Below are positions 54,453-63,733 of a stretch of DNA of 64,000 nucleotides, in pieces; position 1 is the stretch's first letter; each line of letters opens with the position of its first letter. Both the position numbers and the translations under genes were made by a program. The stretch comes from Pseudomonadota bacterium (lineage in GTDB: Bacteria; Pseudomonadota; Gammaproteobacteria; Burkholderiales; Burkholderiaceae_C). The notes under the pieces are model-generated. The model saw nothing but the letters and a program-made list of their open reading frames with translations. It was not told the origin of the DNA and searched no databases. The DNA is taken from the NCBI GenBank assembly GCA_021845505.1, contig JAJZVU010000015.1, positions 16,094-80,093 of the forward strand. Direction: 5' to 3'.

Positions 54453-56159
54453 ATGGCTGCCCTGGAATACGACTACGTGGTGGTCGGCGCCGGCACCGCC
54501 GGCTCGCTCTTGGCCAACCGCCTCAGCGCCGACCCGGCGCGGCGGGTGCTGCTGCTGGAGGCCGGAGGCAGCGACAACTACCACTGGATCCACATTCCGG
54601 TCGGCTACCTGTATTGCATCGACAACCCGCGCACCGACTGGCGTTACCGCACCGAGCCCTGCGCCGGACTGAACGGCCGCCAGCTGCTGTACCCGCGCGG
54701 TCGCACGCTGGGCGGCTGCTCGAGCATCAACGGCATGATCTACATGCGCGGCCAGGCGCGCGACTACGACGCCTGGGCCGAGCTCACCGGCGAGCCGCAG
54801 TGGAAGTGGGAATCGGTGCTGCCGGACTTCATCGTCCACGAAAGCCACCACAGCCTGGACGCGCGCGCGCAGCCGGCGCCGCCCGGCTCGGCCGGTTTCG
54901 TGGCCACGTCCGACGCCGCGGTGGCGCCGCAGTTGCGCGAGAGCGCGCGCTGGCACGGCGCGGCCGGCGAATGGCGGGTGGAGCGCCAGCGACTGCGCTG
55001 GGACATCCTGGAAGCCTTCGCCAGCGCGGCGCAGCAGTACGGCATTCCCGCCAGCGACGACTTCAATCGCGGCGATAACGAGGGTGTGGGCTACTTCGAG
55101 GTCAACCAGCGGCGCGGCTGGCGCTGGAACGCGTCCAAGGCCTTCCTGCGCCCGGTGCGCGGCCGCGCCAACCTGCAGGTGTGGACACACGCGCAGGTGC
55201 AGCGCCTGGACATCGAGCGCGACGCCGAGGGGCGGCTGCGCTGCCGCGGCTGCACGCTGTTGCGCGACGGGCAGCCAGTGCAGGTGCGCGCAGCGCGCGA
55301 ACTCATCCTCAGCGCCGGCGCGATCGGCTCGGTGCAATTGCTGCAACTGTCCGGGGTCGGCCCCGGCGAGCTGCTGCGGCGCCACGGCATCGAGGTGCTG
55401 CGCGACGCCCCGGGGGTCGGCGCCAACCTGCAGGATCACCTGCAGATCCGCGCCGTGTACCGGGTGCAGGGAGTGCGCACGCTGAACACCCTGGCCGGCA
55501 GCCTGTGGGGCAAGGCGATGATCGCGCTGGAGTACGCCATCAAGCGCAGCGGGCCGATGAGCATGGCGCCGTCGCAGCTCGGCGCCTTCACCCGCAGCGA
55601 TCCGGCGCAGCGCTACCCGAACATCGAGTACCACGTGCAGCCGCTGTCGCTGCCGGCCTTCGGCCAGCCGCTCGACAGCTTCCCGGCCTTCACCGCCAGC
55701 GTGTGCAACCTCAACCCGAGCAGCCGCGGCACGGTGCACATCCGCAGCGCCGACTACCGGCAGGCGCCGGCCATCGACCCGAACTACCTCAGCACCGCCG
55801 ACGACCGCAAGGTCGCGGCCGATTCGCTGCGGGTGACGCGGGAGATCGCGCGCCAGCCGGCGCTGGCCAGCTACCAGCCGCAGGAAATCAAGCCGGGTCC
55901 GCAATACCAGGACGACGAACAGCTGGCGCGCGCCGCGGGCGACATCGGCAGCACCATCTTCCACCCGGTGGGAACCGCCCGCATGGGGCGGGTCGACGAC
56001 CCGCAGGCGGTGGTCGACCCGCAGCTGCGGGTCATCGGCGTGCAGGGGCTGCGGGTGGTCGACGCCAGCGTGATGCCGCTGATCACCAGCGGGAACACCA
56101 ACAGCCCGACGCTGATGATCGCCGAGAAGGCGGCGCGCTGGATCCTCGCCGGGCAGTAG
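54453..56159 (+). CDS. GMC-family FAD oxidoreductase (choline/alcohol dehydrogenase type)
   Basis: A 568-residue flavoprotein. The FAD loop is VVVGAGTAGSLLANRLS near the N-terminus, with the GMC signature PRGRTLGGCSSINGMIYMRG and the C-terminal HPVGTARMG (catalytic His504) and NTNSPTLMIAEKAA. Members oxidise primary alcohols such as choline to aldehydes. GGAGG five bases before ATG 54453 decides the start over the upstream GTG. Coexpression with an acylating semialdehyde dehydrogenase suggests an alcohol-to-aldehyde-to-CoA-ester route (for example a 3-hydroxy acid or diol derivative), but the substrate is unknown. Confidence 0.9.
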   Translation: MAALEYDYVVVGAGTAGSLLANRLSADPARRVLLLEAGGSDNYHWIHIPVGYLYCIDNPRTDWRYRTEPCAGLNGRQLLYPRGRTLGGCSSINGMIYMRGQARDYDAWAELTGEPQWKWESVLPDFIVHESHHSLDARAQPAPPGSAGFVATSDAAVAPQLRESARWHGAAGEWRVERQRLRWDILEAFASAAQQYGIPASDDFNRGDNEGVGYFEVNQRRGWRWNASKAFLRPVRGRANLQVWTHAQVQRLDIERDAEGRLRCRGCTLLRDGQPVQVRAARELILSAGAIGSVQLLQLSGVGPGELLRRHGIEVLRDAPGVGANLQDHLQIRAVYRVQGVRTLNTLAGSLWGKAMIALEYAIKRSGPMSMAPSQLGAFTRSDPAQRYPNIEYHVQPLSLPAFGQPLDSFPAFTASVCNLNPSSRGTVHIRSADYRQAPAIDPNYLSTADDRKVAADSLRVTREIARQPALASYQPQEIKPGPQYQDDEQLARAAGDIGSTIFHPVGTARMGRVDDPQAVVDPQLRVIGVQGLRVVDASVMPLITSGNTNSPTLMIAEKAARWILAGQ

Positions 56160-56167
56160 CCCGCGGC

Positions 56168-57535
56168 TCAGCCGCCGAACAGCGAACAGGTGGCCTGCGC
56201 GCTGGACGGGAAGTACCAGTGCAGGTAGGAGGCGGTCAGCGCGCCGACGCGGTACACCGCCTCGCCCGCGCCGCCGCCCGGCGTCAGCGCTCGCTTCCAC
56301 GGCGCCATCCCGGTGCGCAGGCTCGAGTGGTGGAAGGTGTGGCCGCGCAACTCGCCGCCGCACAGCTCGACGCTCTGCTGGCCGAGGCCGGCCAGCCGCG
56401 CGCCCATCGTGGCCGCTGCGGGCAGCAGGCCGACCAGCTCGGCGCTGCGACCCTGGGCGTCGCGCAGCGATTCGCACAGGTAGAGCATGCCCCCGCATTC
56501 GGCCACGATCGGGCGCCCGGCGCGGTGGTGGGCGCGGATCGACTGCAGCATGCCCGAGTTGGCCGCCAGCTGCTGCAGGTGCAGCTCGGGGTAGCCGCCC
56601 GGCAGCCACAATGCGTCGCAGCGCGGCAGCTCGGCGTCGCGCAGCGGCGAGAACCACGCCACCTCGGCGCCCAGCTCGCGCAGCAGCTCGACGTTGGCCG
56701 GGTAGAGGAACGCGAAGGCCGGGTCGCGGGCGACGGCGATGCGTCGGCCGCGCAGCCGCTGCGGCTGCGTCGGAGCGGGCGGCGCCGGCCAGCGCAGCGC
56801 GGGCGGCAGCGCAGCGTCGATGCGCAGCGCGTCGGCGGCCGCGTCCAGCCGCTGCTCGAGATCGGCGATCTCGGATGCCTGCACCAGGCCCAGGTGGCGC
56901 TCGGGCAGGCCCGCCTGCGCGCAGGCGTCCAGGCAGCCGACCCAGCGCGTGCGCTGCGCCAGGCAGTCGCGCAGCATCGCCGCGTGGCCCGCCCCGGCCA
57001 CGCGGTTGGCCAGAACGCCGTGCCACGCCAGGTCGTCGCGATAGCTGCGCAGCCCGAGCGCGACCGCGCCGAAGGTCTGGGCCATCGCCCAGGCATCGAT
57101 CACCGCCAGCACCGGCAGGCCGAAGGCAGCCGCCAGGTCGGCGCTGCTGGGCGTGCCGTCGTACAGCCCCATGACCCCCTCGACCAGCAGCAGGTCGGAC
57201 TGCGCGGCGGCGTCGGCGAGCAGCCGCGCGCAGGCGTCGCGGCCGACCAGCCGCAGGTCCAGGTTGTGCACCGCCGCGCCGCCGGCCACCTGCAGGATCA
57301 TCGGGTCGAGGAAGTCGGGACCGCACTTGAACACCCGCACGCGAAGGCCCTGCCTGGCGTAATGGCGGGCCAGCGCGGCGGTGGCCAGGGTCTTGCCTTG
57401 TCCCGAGGCCGGCGCGGTGACCAGCAGCGCGGGACACGCGGCGACCGGAGCCTCGGCTGCGCCGGGGTCGCCGGCGCGTCCGGGATGGCGGGTGTCCAAG
57501 CTTCGATCCCTTGCTGGGCGTGGTGACCGCGGCAT
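56168..57535 (-). CDS. cobB: cobyrinate a,c-diamide synthase
   Basis: A 455-residue CobB/CbiA-type glutamine amidotransferase that amidates the a and c side chains of cobyrinic acid in cobalamin synthesis. The ATP-binding loop is APASGQGKT (41-49), followed by the family segment KCGPDFLDPMILQ. The C-terminal amidase domain has LWLPGGYPELH and the nucleophile Cys near residue 347 in VAECGGMLYL. The ATG at 57535 is followed by a poorly conserved 30-residue Arg/Pro-rich lead-in. It stands alone, and no other cobalamin gene or convincing cobalamin riboswitch is next to it. Confidence 0.93.
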   Translation of the reverse strand: MPRSPRPARDRSLDTRHPGRAGDPGAAEAPVAACPALLVTAPASGQGKTLATAALARHYARQGLRVRVFKCGPDFLDPMILQVAGGAAVHNLDLRLVGRDACARLLADAAAQSDLLLVEGVMGLYDGTPSSADLAAAFGLPVLAVIDAWAMAQTFGAVALGLRSYRDDLAWHGVLANRVAGAGHAAMLRDCLAQRTRWVGCLDACAQAGLPERHLGLVQASEIADLEQRLDAAADALRIDAALPPALRWPAPPAPTQPQRLRGRRIAVARDPAFAFLYPANVELLRELGAEVAWFSPLRDAELPRCDALWLPGGYPELHLQQLAANSGMLQSIRAHHRAGRPIVAECGGMLYLCESLRDAQGRSAELVGLLPAAATMGARLAGLGQQSVELCGGELRGHTFHHSSLRTGMAPWKRALTPGGGAGEAVYRVGALTASYLHWYFPSSAQATCSLFGG

Positions 57536-57810
57536 CCTAACCCAGGCGCCGGCCGCGGCGCATGGCCGAACGCGCCGCCTCCGGGCGTGCGGGCCAGAGG
57601 GTGCCGAACTCCCCGGCCGAACCCCGCAAGTGGCCGGAATGAGACCCACATCAGCCGATGCATCCGAAGTAATGGATTCGAAAAACTACCAAAATACTCC
57701 GCATATAGGGTTTCTACCGCTTTCCCGGGCCTGAACCAGTCCTAAAAATGACCAGCATGTGCCCGGCGCTCGCGGGGTGCTCCACGCGGATGGCCTCAAG
57801 GGGTGGGTGG
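57536..57810. other. divergent spacer between cobB and the amino-acid ABC transporter
   Basis: 275 bases without a gene. The half next to cobB is GC-rich. Positions 57665-57735 form an A/T-rich island, unusual for this window, which probably contains the promoter of the transporter operon; I could not pick a -35/-10 pair with confidence. Confidence 0.5.
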
Positions 57811-58632
57811 ATGAACAAGCCGATCAGGAAGGCGCTGTGCGTGCTGGCGTTGTGTGCCACCGCACAGTGGGCGCATGCCGGACAACTCGAGCACATCAAG
57901 GCGCGCGGCACGCTGGTCTGCGGCGTGCTCGGCACCTTTGCGCCCTTCGGGTACACCGACCCGTCGACCCGCTCGCTGGTCGGCTACGACGTCGACTTCT
58001 GCAAGGCCATCGCGACGCAGCTTGGAGTGAAGGCACAGGTCAAGCCGATGTCGGTCGCGGCACGCATCCCCGAGTTGCAGCAGGGGCGGGTGGACGTGCT
58101 GGTGGCCGGGCTCGCCTACACGCGACAAAGGGCCAGGCAGGTCGCCTTTTCCGACAGCTATTACGTGGGCTACGACTACCTGCTGGTCAGGAAGGGGCAA
58201 GGGCTGGATTCGCCGTCCGCGCTGTCGGGCAAGCGGGTGGGAGTCACCGACGGCGGCATTGTCGGCAGCTACGTGAAGCGGGCCGTCCCGGGCGCCGTGC
58301 TGGTCGGCTACGAAGACACCCCGACGGCGTTCGCTGCCCTGGTTCAGGGCAAGGTCCAGGCCTTCATCGCATCGGAGATGCTCGAGCGCCGGCTGCTCAG
58401 CAAACTGGGCGCGGCGTCGTCGCGCTATCAGTTCATCCACCCTGCGCTGGGCAAGGAAGTATGGGGTGTCGGTGTGCGCAAGGACGCGCCCCATCTGCTC
58501 GCCGCGGTCAACCGGGCCTTGGTCGCCACCGAGCAATCCGGTCAGGCCGCGCGGATCTTCAACCAATGGCTGGGCGCCGGGACCCTGTACAAGATGCAGC
58601 GGGACTTTCGTATCCAGCCGATGGGTCATTGA
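57811..58632 (+). CDS. amino-acid ABC transporter, periplasmic substrate-binding protein
   Basis: A 273-residue family 3 solute-binding protein for polar or basic amino acids. A signal peptide (MNKPIRKALCVLALCATAQ, cleaved after AHA at residue 23) precedes LEHIKARGTLVCGVLGTFAPFGYTD and SLVGYDVDFCKAIATQLG, the usual opening of the fold. ATG 57811 directly precedes the signal peptide, with GGGTGGGTGG just upstream; in-frame ATGs further upstream add an unlikely tail. It is the first gene of a transporter-enzyme operon. The exact ligand is unknown; the downstream enzymes suggest an amino or cyclic imino acid. Confidence 0.9.
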   Translation: MNKPIRKALCVLALCATAQWAHAGQLEHIKARGTLVCGVLGTFAPFGYTDPSTRSLVGYDVDFCKAIATQLGVKAQVKPMSVAARIPELQQGRVDVLVAGLAYTRQRARQVAFSDSYYVGYDYLLVRKGQGLDSPSALSGKRVGVTDGGIVGSYVKRAVPGAVLVGYEDTPTAFAALVQGKVQAFIASEMLERRLLSKLGAASSRYQFIHPALGKEVWGVGVRKDAPHLLAAVNRALVATEQSGQAARIFNQWLGAGTLYKMQRDFRIQPMGH

Positions 58633-58662
58633 TGCGAGGCGACCCCTGGCGGGCGCAACGCG

Positions 58663-59337
58663 GTGTCCTTCCTGGGTGCGCACGCGGCGGTGCTGCTGCA
58701 CGGCTGCTTGCTGACGGTGGTCCTGGCAGCGGCGAGTTGGCTGCTCGCGCTGGTCGTCGGCCTGACGCTGGCGCTGCTGCGCATGAGCGGTGCGGTCATC
58801 CTCGAGTACCTGGTCATCGCGCTGGTCGAGTATCAGCGCAACGTTCCGCCGCTGGTCCATATCTTTCTGTGGTACTTCGGCGTGAGCAGCTTGCTGCCGC
58901 AAGGCTTGCAGGACTTCGCCAACGCGCATCACGGCGAGTTCTGTTTTTCGGTGATCGCCATCGGCTTGTACTACGGGGCCTATATTTCGGAGGACATCCG
59001 CAGCGGTCTGCGCTCCATACCAGCGGGGCAGATGGAGGCGGCACGCGCCCTGGGGTTGAGCTATTTCGCCGCGATGCGGCGAGTGATCGTTCCGCAGGCC
59101 CTGCGCGCGGCGCTGCCGCCGTTGACCAGTGAGGCCGTGCTGCTGCTCAAGACCACGAGCCTGGCGATGGTCGTGGGGGTCAAGGAGCTGAGCTTCGTCA
59201 CCCAGGACATCGCCAACCGGACCTTCCAGGTCTTCGATGCGTACGCCAGCGGAACCGCGATCTACGTGGTGCTGTCGCTGGCCGTGCTGGGATCGGGCGC
59301 CTGGCTGAGCCGGCGCCTGCAGCCGCGCGGGCCTTGA
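58663..59337 (+). CDS. amino-acid ABC transporter permease (first)
   Basis: A 224-residue inner-membrane permease of the HisM/GlnP family with about five spans. The EAA loop that contacts the ATPase reads [26 protein letters not shown]. The GTG at 58663 is the only start giving the normal N-terminal span; no strong Shine-Dalgarno sequence is visible, so the precise start is uncertain. It should pair with the permease encoded 3 bases downstream as a heterodimer. Confidence 0.9.
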   Translation: MSFLGAHAAVLLHGCLLTVVLAAASWLLALVVGLTLALLRMSGAVILEYLVIALVEYQRNVPPLVHIFLWYFGVSSLLPQGLQDFANAHHGEFCFSVIAIGLYYGAYISEDIRSGLRSIPAGQMEAARALGLSYFAAMRRVIVPQALRAALPPLTSEAVLLLKTTSLAMVVGVKELSFVTQDIANRTFQVFDAYASGTAIYVVLSLAVLGSGAWLSRRLQPRGP

Positions 59338-59340
59338 CCC

Positions 59341-60081
59341 ATGTATGCGATCTTGCGCGACAACTGGCTGTTGTTCCTGGTCGGCTCGTATCCGCACGGC
59401 CCGCTGGGCGGAATCGCCGCGACCTTGCTGCTGTCCGCGATAGGAATCGGGGTCGGATTTCCGGCCAGTGTGCTGCTGGCCCTCGCACAACTCAGCCCGT
59501 TGCGGGCCGTTCGTCTTCCCGCGCTGTGGTTGCGGTATGCGCTGCGGAGCATTCCGCTGGTCATGCTGGTTTTCGGTGCCTATTTCCTTGCGCCGCTGCT
59601 CATGGGCCGGCCGGTGGGCGGCTTCGCGACCATGGCGGGCACGCTGACGGTGTTCGAGGCCGTGTATTTCGCGGAGATCGTCCGCGCCGGAGTCCAGGCG
59701 CTTTCGATCGGGCAGATGGAGGCCGCTTCGGCGCTGGGCATGGGCTATGCCACCAGGATGCGCCGCATCGTTCTCCCGCAAGCCCTCGAGAATGCGCTGC
59801 CCAGCATCGTCGGCCAGTTCGTGACCACCATCAAGGACACCTCCCTCGGCTACGTGATCGGCGTGCAGGAGGTGACCTACGTGGCCAATCAGGTCAACAA
59901 CAATCTGCTGGTCAAGCCGTTCCAGGTGTTCTTCGACCTGTCGCTGCTGTACTTCGTGATCTGCTTCGCGCTGACCCAGACGGCGCGGCGCCTGGAAAGG
60001 CGCCTGGCGCGCCGCCGCGGCGCCCCGGTCAGCGGTGCGGCGCAAACGCCGCCGAGCGCGATGGTCTCGGGCAGGTCATGA
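59341..60081 (+). CDS. amino-acid ABC transporter permease (second)
   Basis: A 246-residue permease of the same family, with an EAA loop [30 protein letters not shown] and about five membrane spans. The C-terminal 25 residues are polar and Arg/Ala-rich. The stop overlaps the ATP-binding subunit start by 4 bases. With the first permease it forms the membrane channel of the importer. Confidence 0.92.
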   Translation: MYAILRDNWLLFLVGSYPHGPLGGIAATLLLSAIGIGVGFPASVLLALAQLSPLRAVRLPALWLRYALRSIPLVMLVFGAYFLAPLLMGRPVGGFATMAGTLTVFEAVYFAEIVRAGVQALSIGQMEAASALGMGYATRMRRIVLPQALENALPSIVGQFVTTIKDTSLGYVIGVQEVTYVANQVNNNLLVKPFQVFFDLSLLYFVICFALTQTARRLERRLARRRGAPVSGAAQTPPSAMVSGRS

Positions 60082-60854
60082 CCGGCGCCAAGCCCGCCGC
60101 CGCCGAACGGGGTCCGGCCGAAGCGATGATCGCGCTGCGTGGCGTGAACAAGTGGTACGGGGCCTACCGCGTTCTCGCCGACATCGACGCCACGGTCGAG
60201 CGCGGGCAGGTGGTGGTGCTGTGCGGGCCGTCGGGCTCCGGCAAATCGACCTTGCTGCGCACGCTGAATCGACTCGAGGCGATCGACGGCGGGAGCATCC
60301 GTGTCAACGGCGAGGACGTGCAGGGCCGGCATGTCGACATCAACCGGCTGCGCAGCCATATCGGCTTCGTGTTCCAGCATTTCAACCTCTTCCCCCATCT
60401 GTCGGTGCTGGACAATGTCGCGGCCGGCCCGCTGTGGGTACACGGCCGGCCACGCGCCCAGGCGCGGCAGATGGCGATGTCCTTGCTGGAAAGGGTGGGG
60501 CTTGCGCACAAGGCACAGGCCCACCCGGCTCAGCTTTCCGGTGGGCAGCAGCAGCGCGTGGCGATCGCGCGCGCGTTGGCGATGAACCCCCCGGTGATGT
60601 TGTTCGACGAGCCGACGAGCGCGCTGGACCCGGAGATGGTCGGCGACGTGCTGTCGGTGATGAAGGCGCTGGCAGCCGAGGGGATGACCATGGTCTGCGT
60701 GACCCACGAGATGAAGTTCGCCAGGGACGTCGCCGACGTGGTCTGGTTCCTGGACCAAGGATCCATCGTCGAGGCCGCGCCACCGCAGCAGTTCTTTGCC
60801 AGCCCGCGCCATCCCAGGGCGGCGGCGTTTCTGTCCGACATCGACCGAGCATGA
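60078..60854 (+). CDS. amino-acid ABC transporter, ATP-binding subunit
   Basis: A 258-residue ATPase of the GlnQ/HisP group. Walker A is GPSGSGKST (50-58), the Q-loop is in [19 protein letters not shown], the signature is LSGGQQQR, Walker B is [15 protein letters not shown], and the switch His is in [13 protein letters not shown]. About 16 Ala/Pro-rich residues precede the domain; a Met at residue 17 is an alternative start, but ATG 60078 gives the overlap with the permease stop. It is also overlapped by the following gene. Confidence 0.94.
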   Translation: MTGAKPAAAERGPAEAMIALRGVNKWYGAYRVLADIDATVERGQVVVLCGPSGSGKSTLLRTLNRLEAIDGGSIRVNGEDVQGRHVDINRLRSHIGFVFQHFNLFPHLSVLDNVAAGPLWVHGRPRAQARQMAMSLLERVGLAHKAQAHPAQLSGGQQQRVAIARALAMNPPVMLFDEPTSALDPEMVGDVLSVMKALAAEGMTMVCVTHEMKFARDVADVVWFLDQGSIVEAAPPQQFFASPRHPRAAAFLSDIDRA

Positions 60855-61795
60855 GTCCTGCCCCGCAGCCCGCCGCCAGCGCATCCTGGCCGCTGTGCGA
60901 TGCCGTCGCGACGGCCGAGTTGCTTCCGTTCCCCGACCTCGTGCGGGCGGTCGAGCAGGCCGCGCTGGAGTACGACCGGGGACTGATCGCCAGTCCCGAG
61001 CGCATGGCGCTGCGCTGCGGGCCGGGCGGGACGATGCTGAGCATGCCGGCAGCGGCCGCGGACGTGGCGATCCACAAGCTGGTCAACGTGCAGCCGGCGA
61101 ATGCGCAGCGCGATCTGCCGACCATCCATGGCCTGGTCAGCGTGTTCGACGCGGCCACCGGCAGGCCGCTGTGCATGCTCGACGGGCCGGAAGTCACCGG
61201 CAGGCGCACCGCCGCGGTGTCGCTGCTGGCCATTCGGCTGCTGGCCGATCGCTCGCCGCGCCGCGTGCTGCTGTACGGAACCGGCGTGCAGGCGCGCCAC
61301 CACCTGCGCGCGCTGGCTGCGCTGCATCCCGGGTGTACCGTCTGGGTCAAGGGCCGAAATCCGGGAGCGACCGCCGATTTCTGCCGACGGGCGAGGTCGA
61401 TCCATGCCGATGTGCAGCCCTGCGACGACGGCTTGCCCGACGAGCTCGACGTGGTGATCACCCTGACGACCAGCACCGAGCCTGTCTACGACGAAGTGGC
61501 GGTGCCCGGCAGGCTGGTGATCGGCGTCGGCGCGTTCCGACCGGACATGGCCGAGCTGGGGGCCCGCACGATCGCCGGCAGCGAGTGCTATGCCGACGAT
61601 CCTCCGGGTGCGCGCCACGAGGCGGGCGACCTGCTGCGGGCAGGAGTCGATTGGTCGACGGTGGGTTCGCTGGCGAGCCTGATACGCCGCGGCCCGCGGC
61701 GCGCGCGGCCGACCCTGTTCAAGAGCGTGGGGACCGCGGCGTGGGATCTCGCCGCGGCGCGTGTGGCGCTCGCCCGGCTGGGTCGCTGCGGGTGA
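60851..61795 (+). CDS. ornithine cyclodeaminase / ketimine reductase family protein
   Basis: A 314-residue member of the ornithine cyclodeaminase/mu-crystallin family. The cofactor loop is [16 protein letters not shown], and the substrate region reads [21 protein letters not shown] with the conserved Lys. The sequence pattern fits the bacterial branch annotated as delta-1-pyrroline-2-carboxylate / delta-1-piperideine-2-carboxylate reductases, which convert cyclic ketimines to L-proline or L-pipecolate. It could therefore complete breakdown of a D-amino or hydroxy-imino acid imported by the adjacent transporter. It overlaps the ATPase gene by 4 bases. Confidence 0.85.
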   Translation: MSPAPQPAASASWPLCDAVATAELLPFPDLVRAVEQAALEYDRGLIASPERMALRCGPGGTMLSMPAAAADVAIHKLVNVQPANAQRDLPTIHGLVSVFDAATGRPLCMLDGPEVTGRRTAAVSLLAIRLLADRSPRRVLLYGTGVQARHHLRALAALHPGCTVWVKGRNPGATADFCRRARSIHADVQPCDDGLPDELDVVITLTTSTEPVYDEVAVPGRLVIGVGAFRPDMAELGARTIAGSECYADDPPGARHEAGDLLRAGVDWSTVGSLASLIRRGPRRARPTLFKSVGTAAWDLAAARVALARLGRCG

Positions 61796-61802
61796 TGCGA
61801 GC

Positions 61803-62942
61803 GTGAAGATCCGCAGCGCATCGGTCCTGCTGTTCTCGCGCGACCTCGACGGGACCGCATGGAATCCCGCCTTTCGCTGGACGCAACGCCGGGCGCCACT
61901 GCTGGTACTCGAGACGGCGCAGGGCGCATACGGTCTCGGCGAGGCCTGGTCGCGTTACGACGACCTGCGTTCGGTGCTCGATGTCCTGAGCTCGGTGGTC
62001 GCTCCGGCGCTTGCCGGGCTGGAGGTCGAGGAGCCGCTGGGGTGCGCTGAGCGGCTGCGCCGGCAGGGCGGCGCAAGGGCCGCAGCATGGGCCGAGGCAG
62101 CGGCCTTCAGCGCGGCGGACATGGCGCTGTGGGACGCGGCTGCGCGCGAAGCCGGGCAACCCGTATGGCGCTTGCTGGGAGGCGCGCACGGCAGGGCCAA
62201 GGTGTATGCCAGTGGCGGCTTGTACCGGGATGGGCAATCGCTGCAGGCCCTGCGCGACGAGGCGCGCGGTTACCGGCACCGGGGATTCGATGCGATGAAG
62301 ATGAAGGTAGGCGGAGTCGGCATGGCGCAGGACCTGCAGCGCGTGGCGGCGGTGCGCGATGGCCTCGGCGAGGAGGCCGAGCTCTGGGTGGACGCGGTGG
62401 GGCAGTTCGACCTGGAATCGGCCTTCCGATTCGGGCGCGAAGCGGTGGCCCATCGCATTTCCGCGGTGCAGTCACCGTTGCCGGCCGACGACATCGCCGG
62501 ACTGGCCTTGCTCAACCGCAAGGCCTTTCCCGTGGTGGCGGGCGAGGCCGAGCACGACCCGATCTGGTTTGGTCGGCTGCTCGAGGCCGAAGCTGTCAGC
62601 CGCCTCCAATATTGCCTCGCACTGTGCGGAGGCTTCAGCGCGGCCTGCCGGCTCGACGACCGGGCGCAGGCGGCTGGGATACGATCGACGCCGCAGTGCT
62701 TTTCGACGGCGATCGCGCAAGCGGCCACCCTGCATTTCGCGGCGGCTCGCGACAACGTGGAGACCGCTGAATTCCACTGTTTCCACGATCACCTGGCGCA
62801 TCTGCATCTGCCCGCCGGAGTGCGCATCGGCGACGGTTGCGCAACGCTGGCCGATGCGCCGGGACTGGGCGTTGCCGTGCCCTGGCTCGGCAGCCATCCG
62901 GATGGCAGCGTGGTCGCCGCCGTCGCGCGCTTTCAGGCCTAG
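61803..62942 (+). CDS. enolase-superfamily (mandelate racemase-like) protein with atypical metal site
   Basis: A 379-residue member of the mandelate racemase/muconate lactonising branch. The catalytic KxK motif is AMKMKVGG (Lys166, Lys168). The first metal ligand is Asp197 in LWVDAVGQF and the third Glu248 in VVAGEAEHD. The second ligand, normally Glu in an IEEP/IEQP context, appears as Gln223 in AVQSPLPADD, and the usual DAN motif is DAV. It may thus be an altered-specificity racemase/dehydratase or a weakened enzyme. GTG 61803 has GGTGA upstream; a start at 61761 would overlap the preceding gene. Next to a ketimine reductase, a racemase or epimerase of an imino acid is possible. Confidence 0.82.
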   Translation: MKIRSASVLLFSRDLDGTAWNPAFRWTQRRAPLLVLETAQGAYGLGEAWSRYDDLRSVLDVLSSVVAPALAGLEVEEPLGCAERLRRQGGARAAAWAEAAAFSAADMALWDAAAREAGQPVWRLLGGAHGRAKVYASGGLYRDGQSLQALRDEARGYRHRGFDAMKMKVGGVGMAQDLQRVAAVRDGLGEEAELWVDAVGQFDLESAFRFGREAVAHRISAVQSPLPADDIAGLALLNRKAFPVVAGEAEHDPIWFGRLLEAEAVSRLQYCLALCGGFSAACRLDDRAQAAGIRSTPQCFSTAIAQAATLHFAAARDNVETAEFHCFHDHLAHLHLPAGVRIGDGCATLADAPGLGVAVPWLGSHPDGSVVAAVARFQA

Positions 62943-62989
62943 CGCCGTTGCGGGACCCCGGCGCGAGGCAGACCTCGGAGAACGCATCG

Positions 62990-63733
62990 ATGAGTGCCAT
63001 GCAGATCGATTCCGCGCAGGACTTCCGCCCGTTGCAGATCTACGAGCAGGTTTCCGAGCAGATCCGCGCGGACATCCGTGGCGGCCGCTATGCGCCCGAC
63101 GCGCGGCTGCCCTCGGAGCGCGATCTCGCCGCGCGCCTGCGAGTAGGGCGCCCCGCGGTGCGCGAGGCGCTGGGTGCATTGCAGAACGAGGGCCTGGTGG
63201 TCACCCGGCGCAATTCGGGGACCTATGTCGCTGCGAATGCGCTGGATCTGCTGGCCCAGGCGGACGCGGGCGGCGACACCCGGGGCGGCTTGTATGCCGA
63301 CTACAGCCCGTCGGCGGCGCTCGCGGCGCGGCTGATCCTGGAGCCGGCGATCGCCCGCAGGGCGGCCGCGCAGAAGGCCCGCGACAGCCTCGCGGAGCAT
63401 TACCTGGCACAGATGGAGACGCTGGCCGACGTGGACGACCCCGAGCAGCGCGCGCTCTGGAACAACAGCGACCGATTGTTCCATCGCCAACTCGCGGTCA
63501 TGACGGGCGACGCCTTGCTGGTCAAATTCGCCCAGGAGATTTCGCAGACGATGGACCAGTCGCTGTGGAAGCGGCTCAAGGAGGACGCCATCTACGAGCC
63601 GGCACGCATCCGGCTGTACGTCGCCGAACACCGCTTGATCTACGAGGCCATTGTCATCGGCGACGCCGACGCGGCGGCGTTCTATGTCGAGCAGCACATC
63701 CGACGCGTGCAGCGCGACGTCACGCCGGTCTAG
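62990..63733 (+). CDS. GntR-family regulator (FadR/FCD type)
   Basis: A 247-residue regulator. The winged helix reads YEQVSEQIRADIRGGRYAPDARLPSERDLAARLRVGRPAVREALGALQNEGLV, followed by an all-helical FCD ligand domain with likely metal-binding residues in NNSDRLFHRQLAVMTG and VAEHRLIYEAI. Such regulators respond to small carboxylates. GGAG nine bases upstream supports ATG 62990; ATG 62999 is possible. It lies downstream of the enolase-like gene in the same direction and probably controls the transporter-enzyme operon. It overlaps the convergent IclR gene by 14 bases. Confidence 0.9.
   Translation: MSAMQIDSAQDFRPLQIYEQVSEQIRADIRGGRYAPDARLPSERDLAARLRVGRPAVREALGALQNEGLVVTRRNSGTYVAANALDLLAQADAGGDTRGGLYADYSPSAALAARLILEPAIARRAAAQKARDSLAEHYLAQMETLADVDDPEQRALWNNSDRLFHRQLAVMTGDALLVKFAQEISQTMDQSLWKRLKEDAIYEPARIRLYVAEHRLIYEAIVIGDADAAAFYVEQHIRRVQRDVTPV

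Noticed and set aside
57536..57660. Possible cobalamin riboswitch upstream of cobB
   Set aside because: On the - strand a GGTCTCATTCC-GGCCACTTGCGGGG stretch loosely recalls B12-box elements, but the CCCGCxACTG core and the preceding conserved helices are not present. A covariance-model search would settle it.
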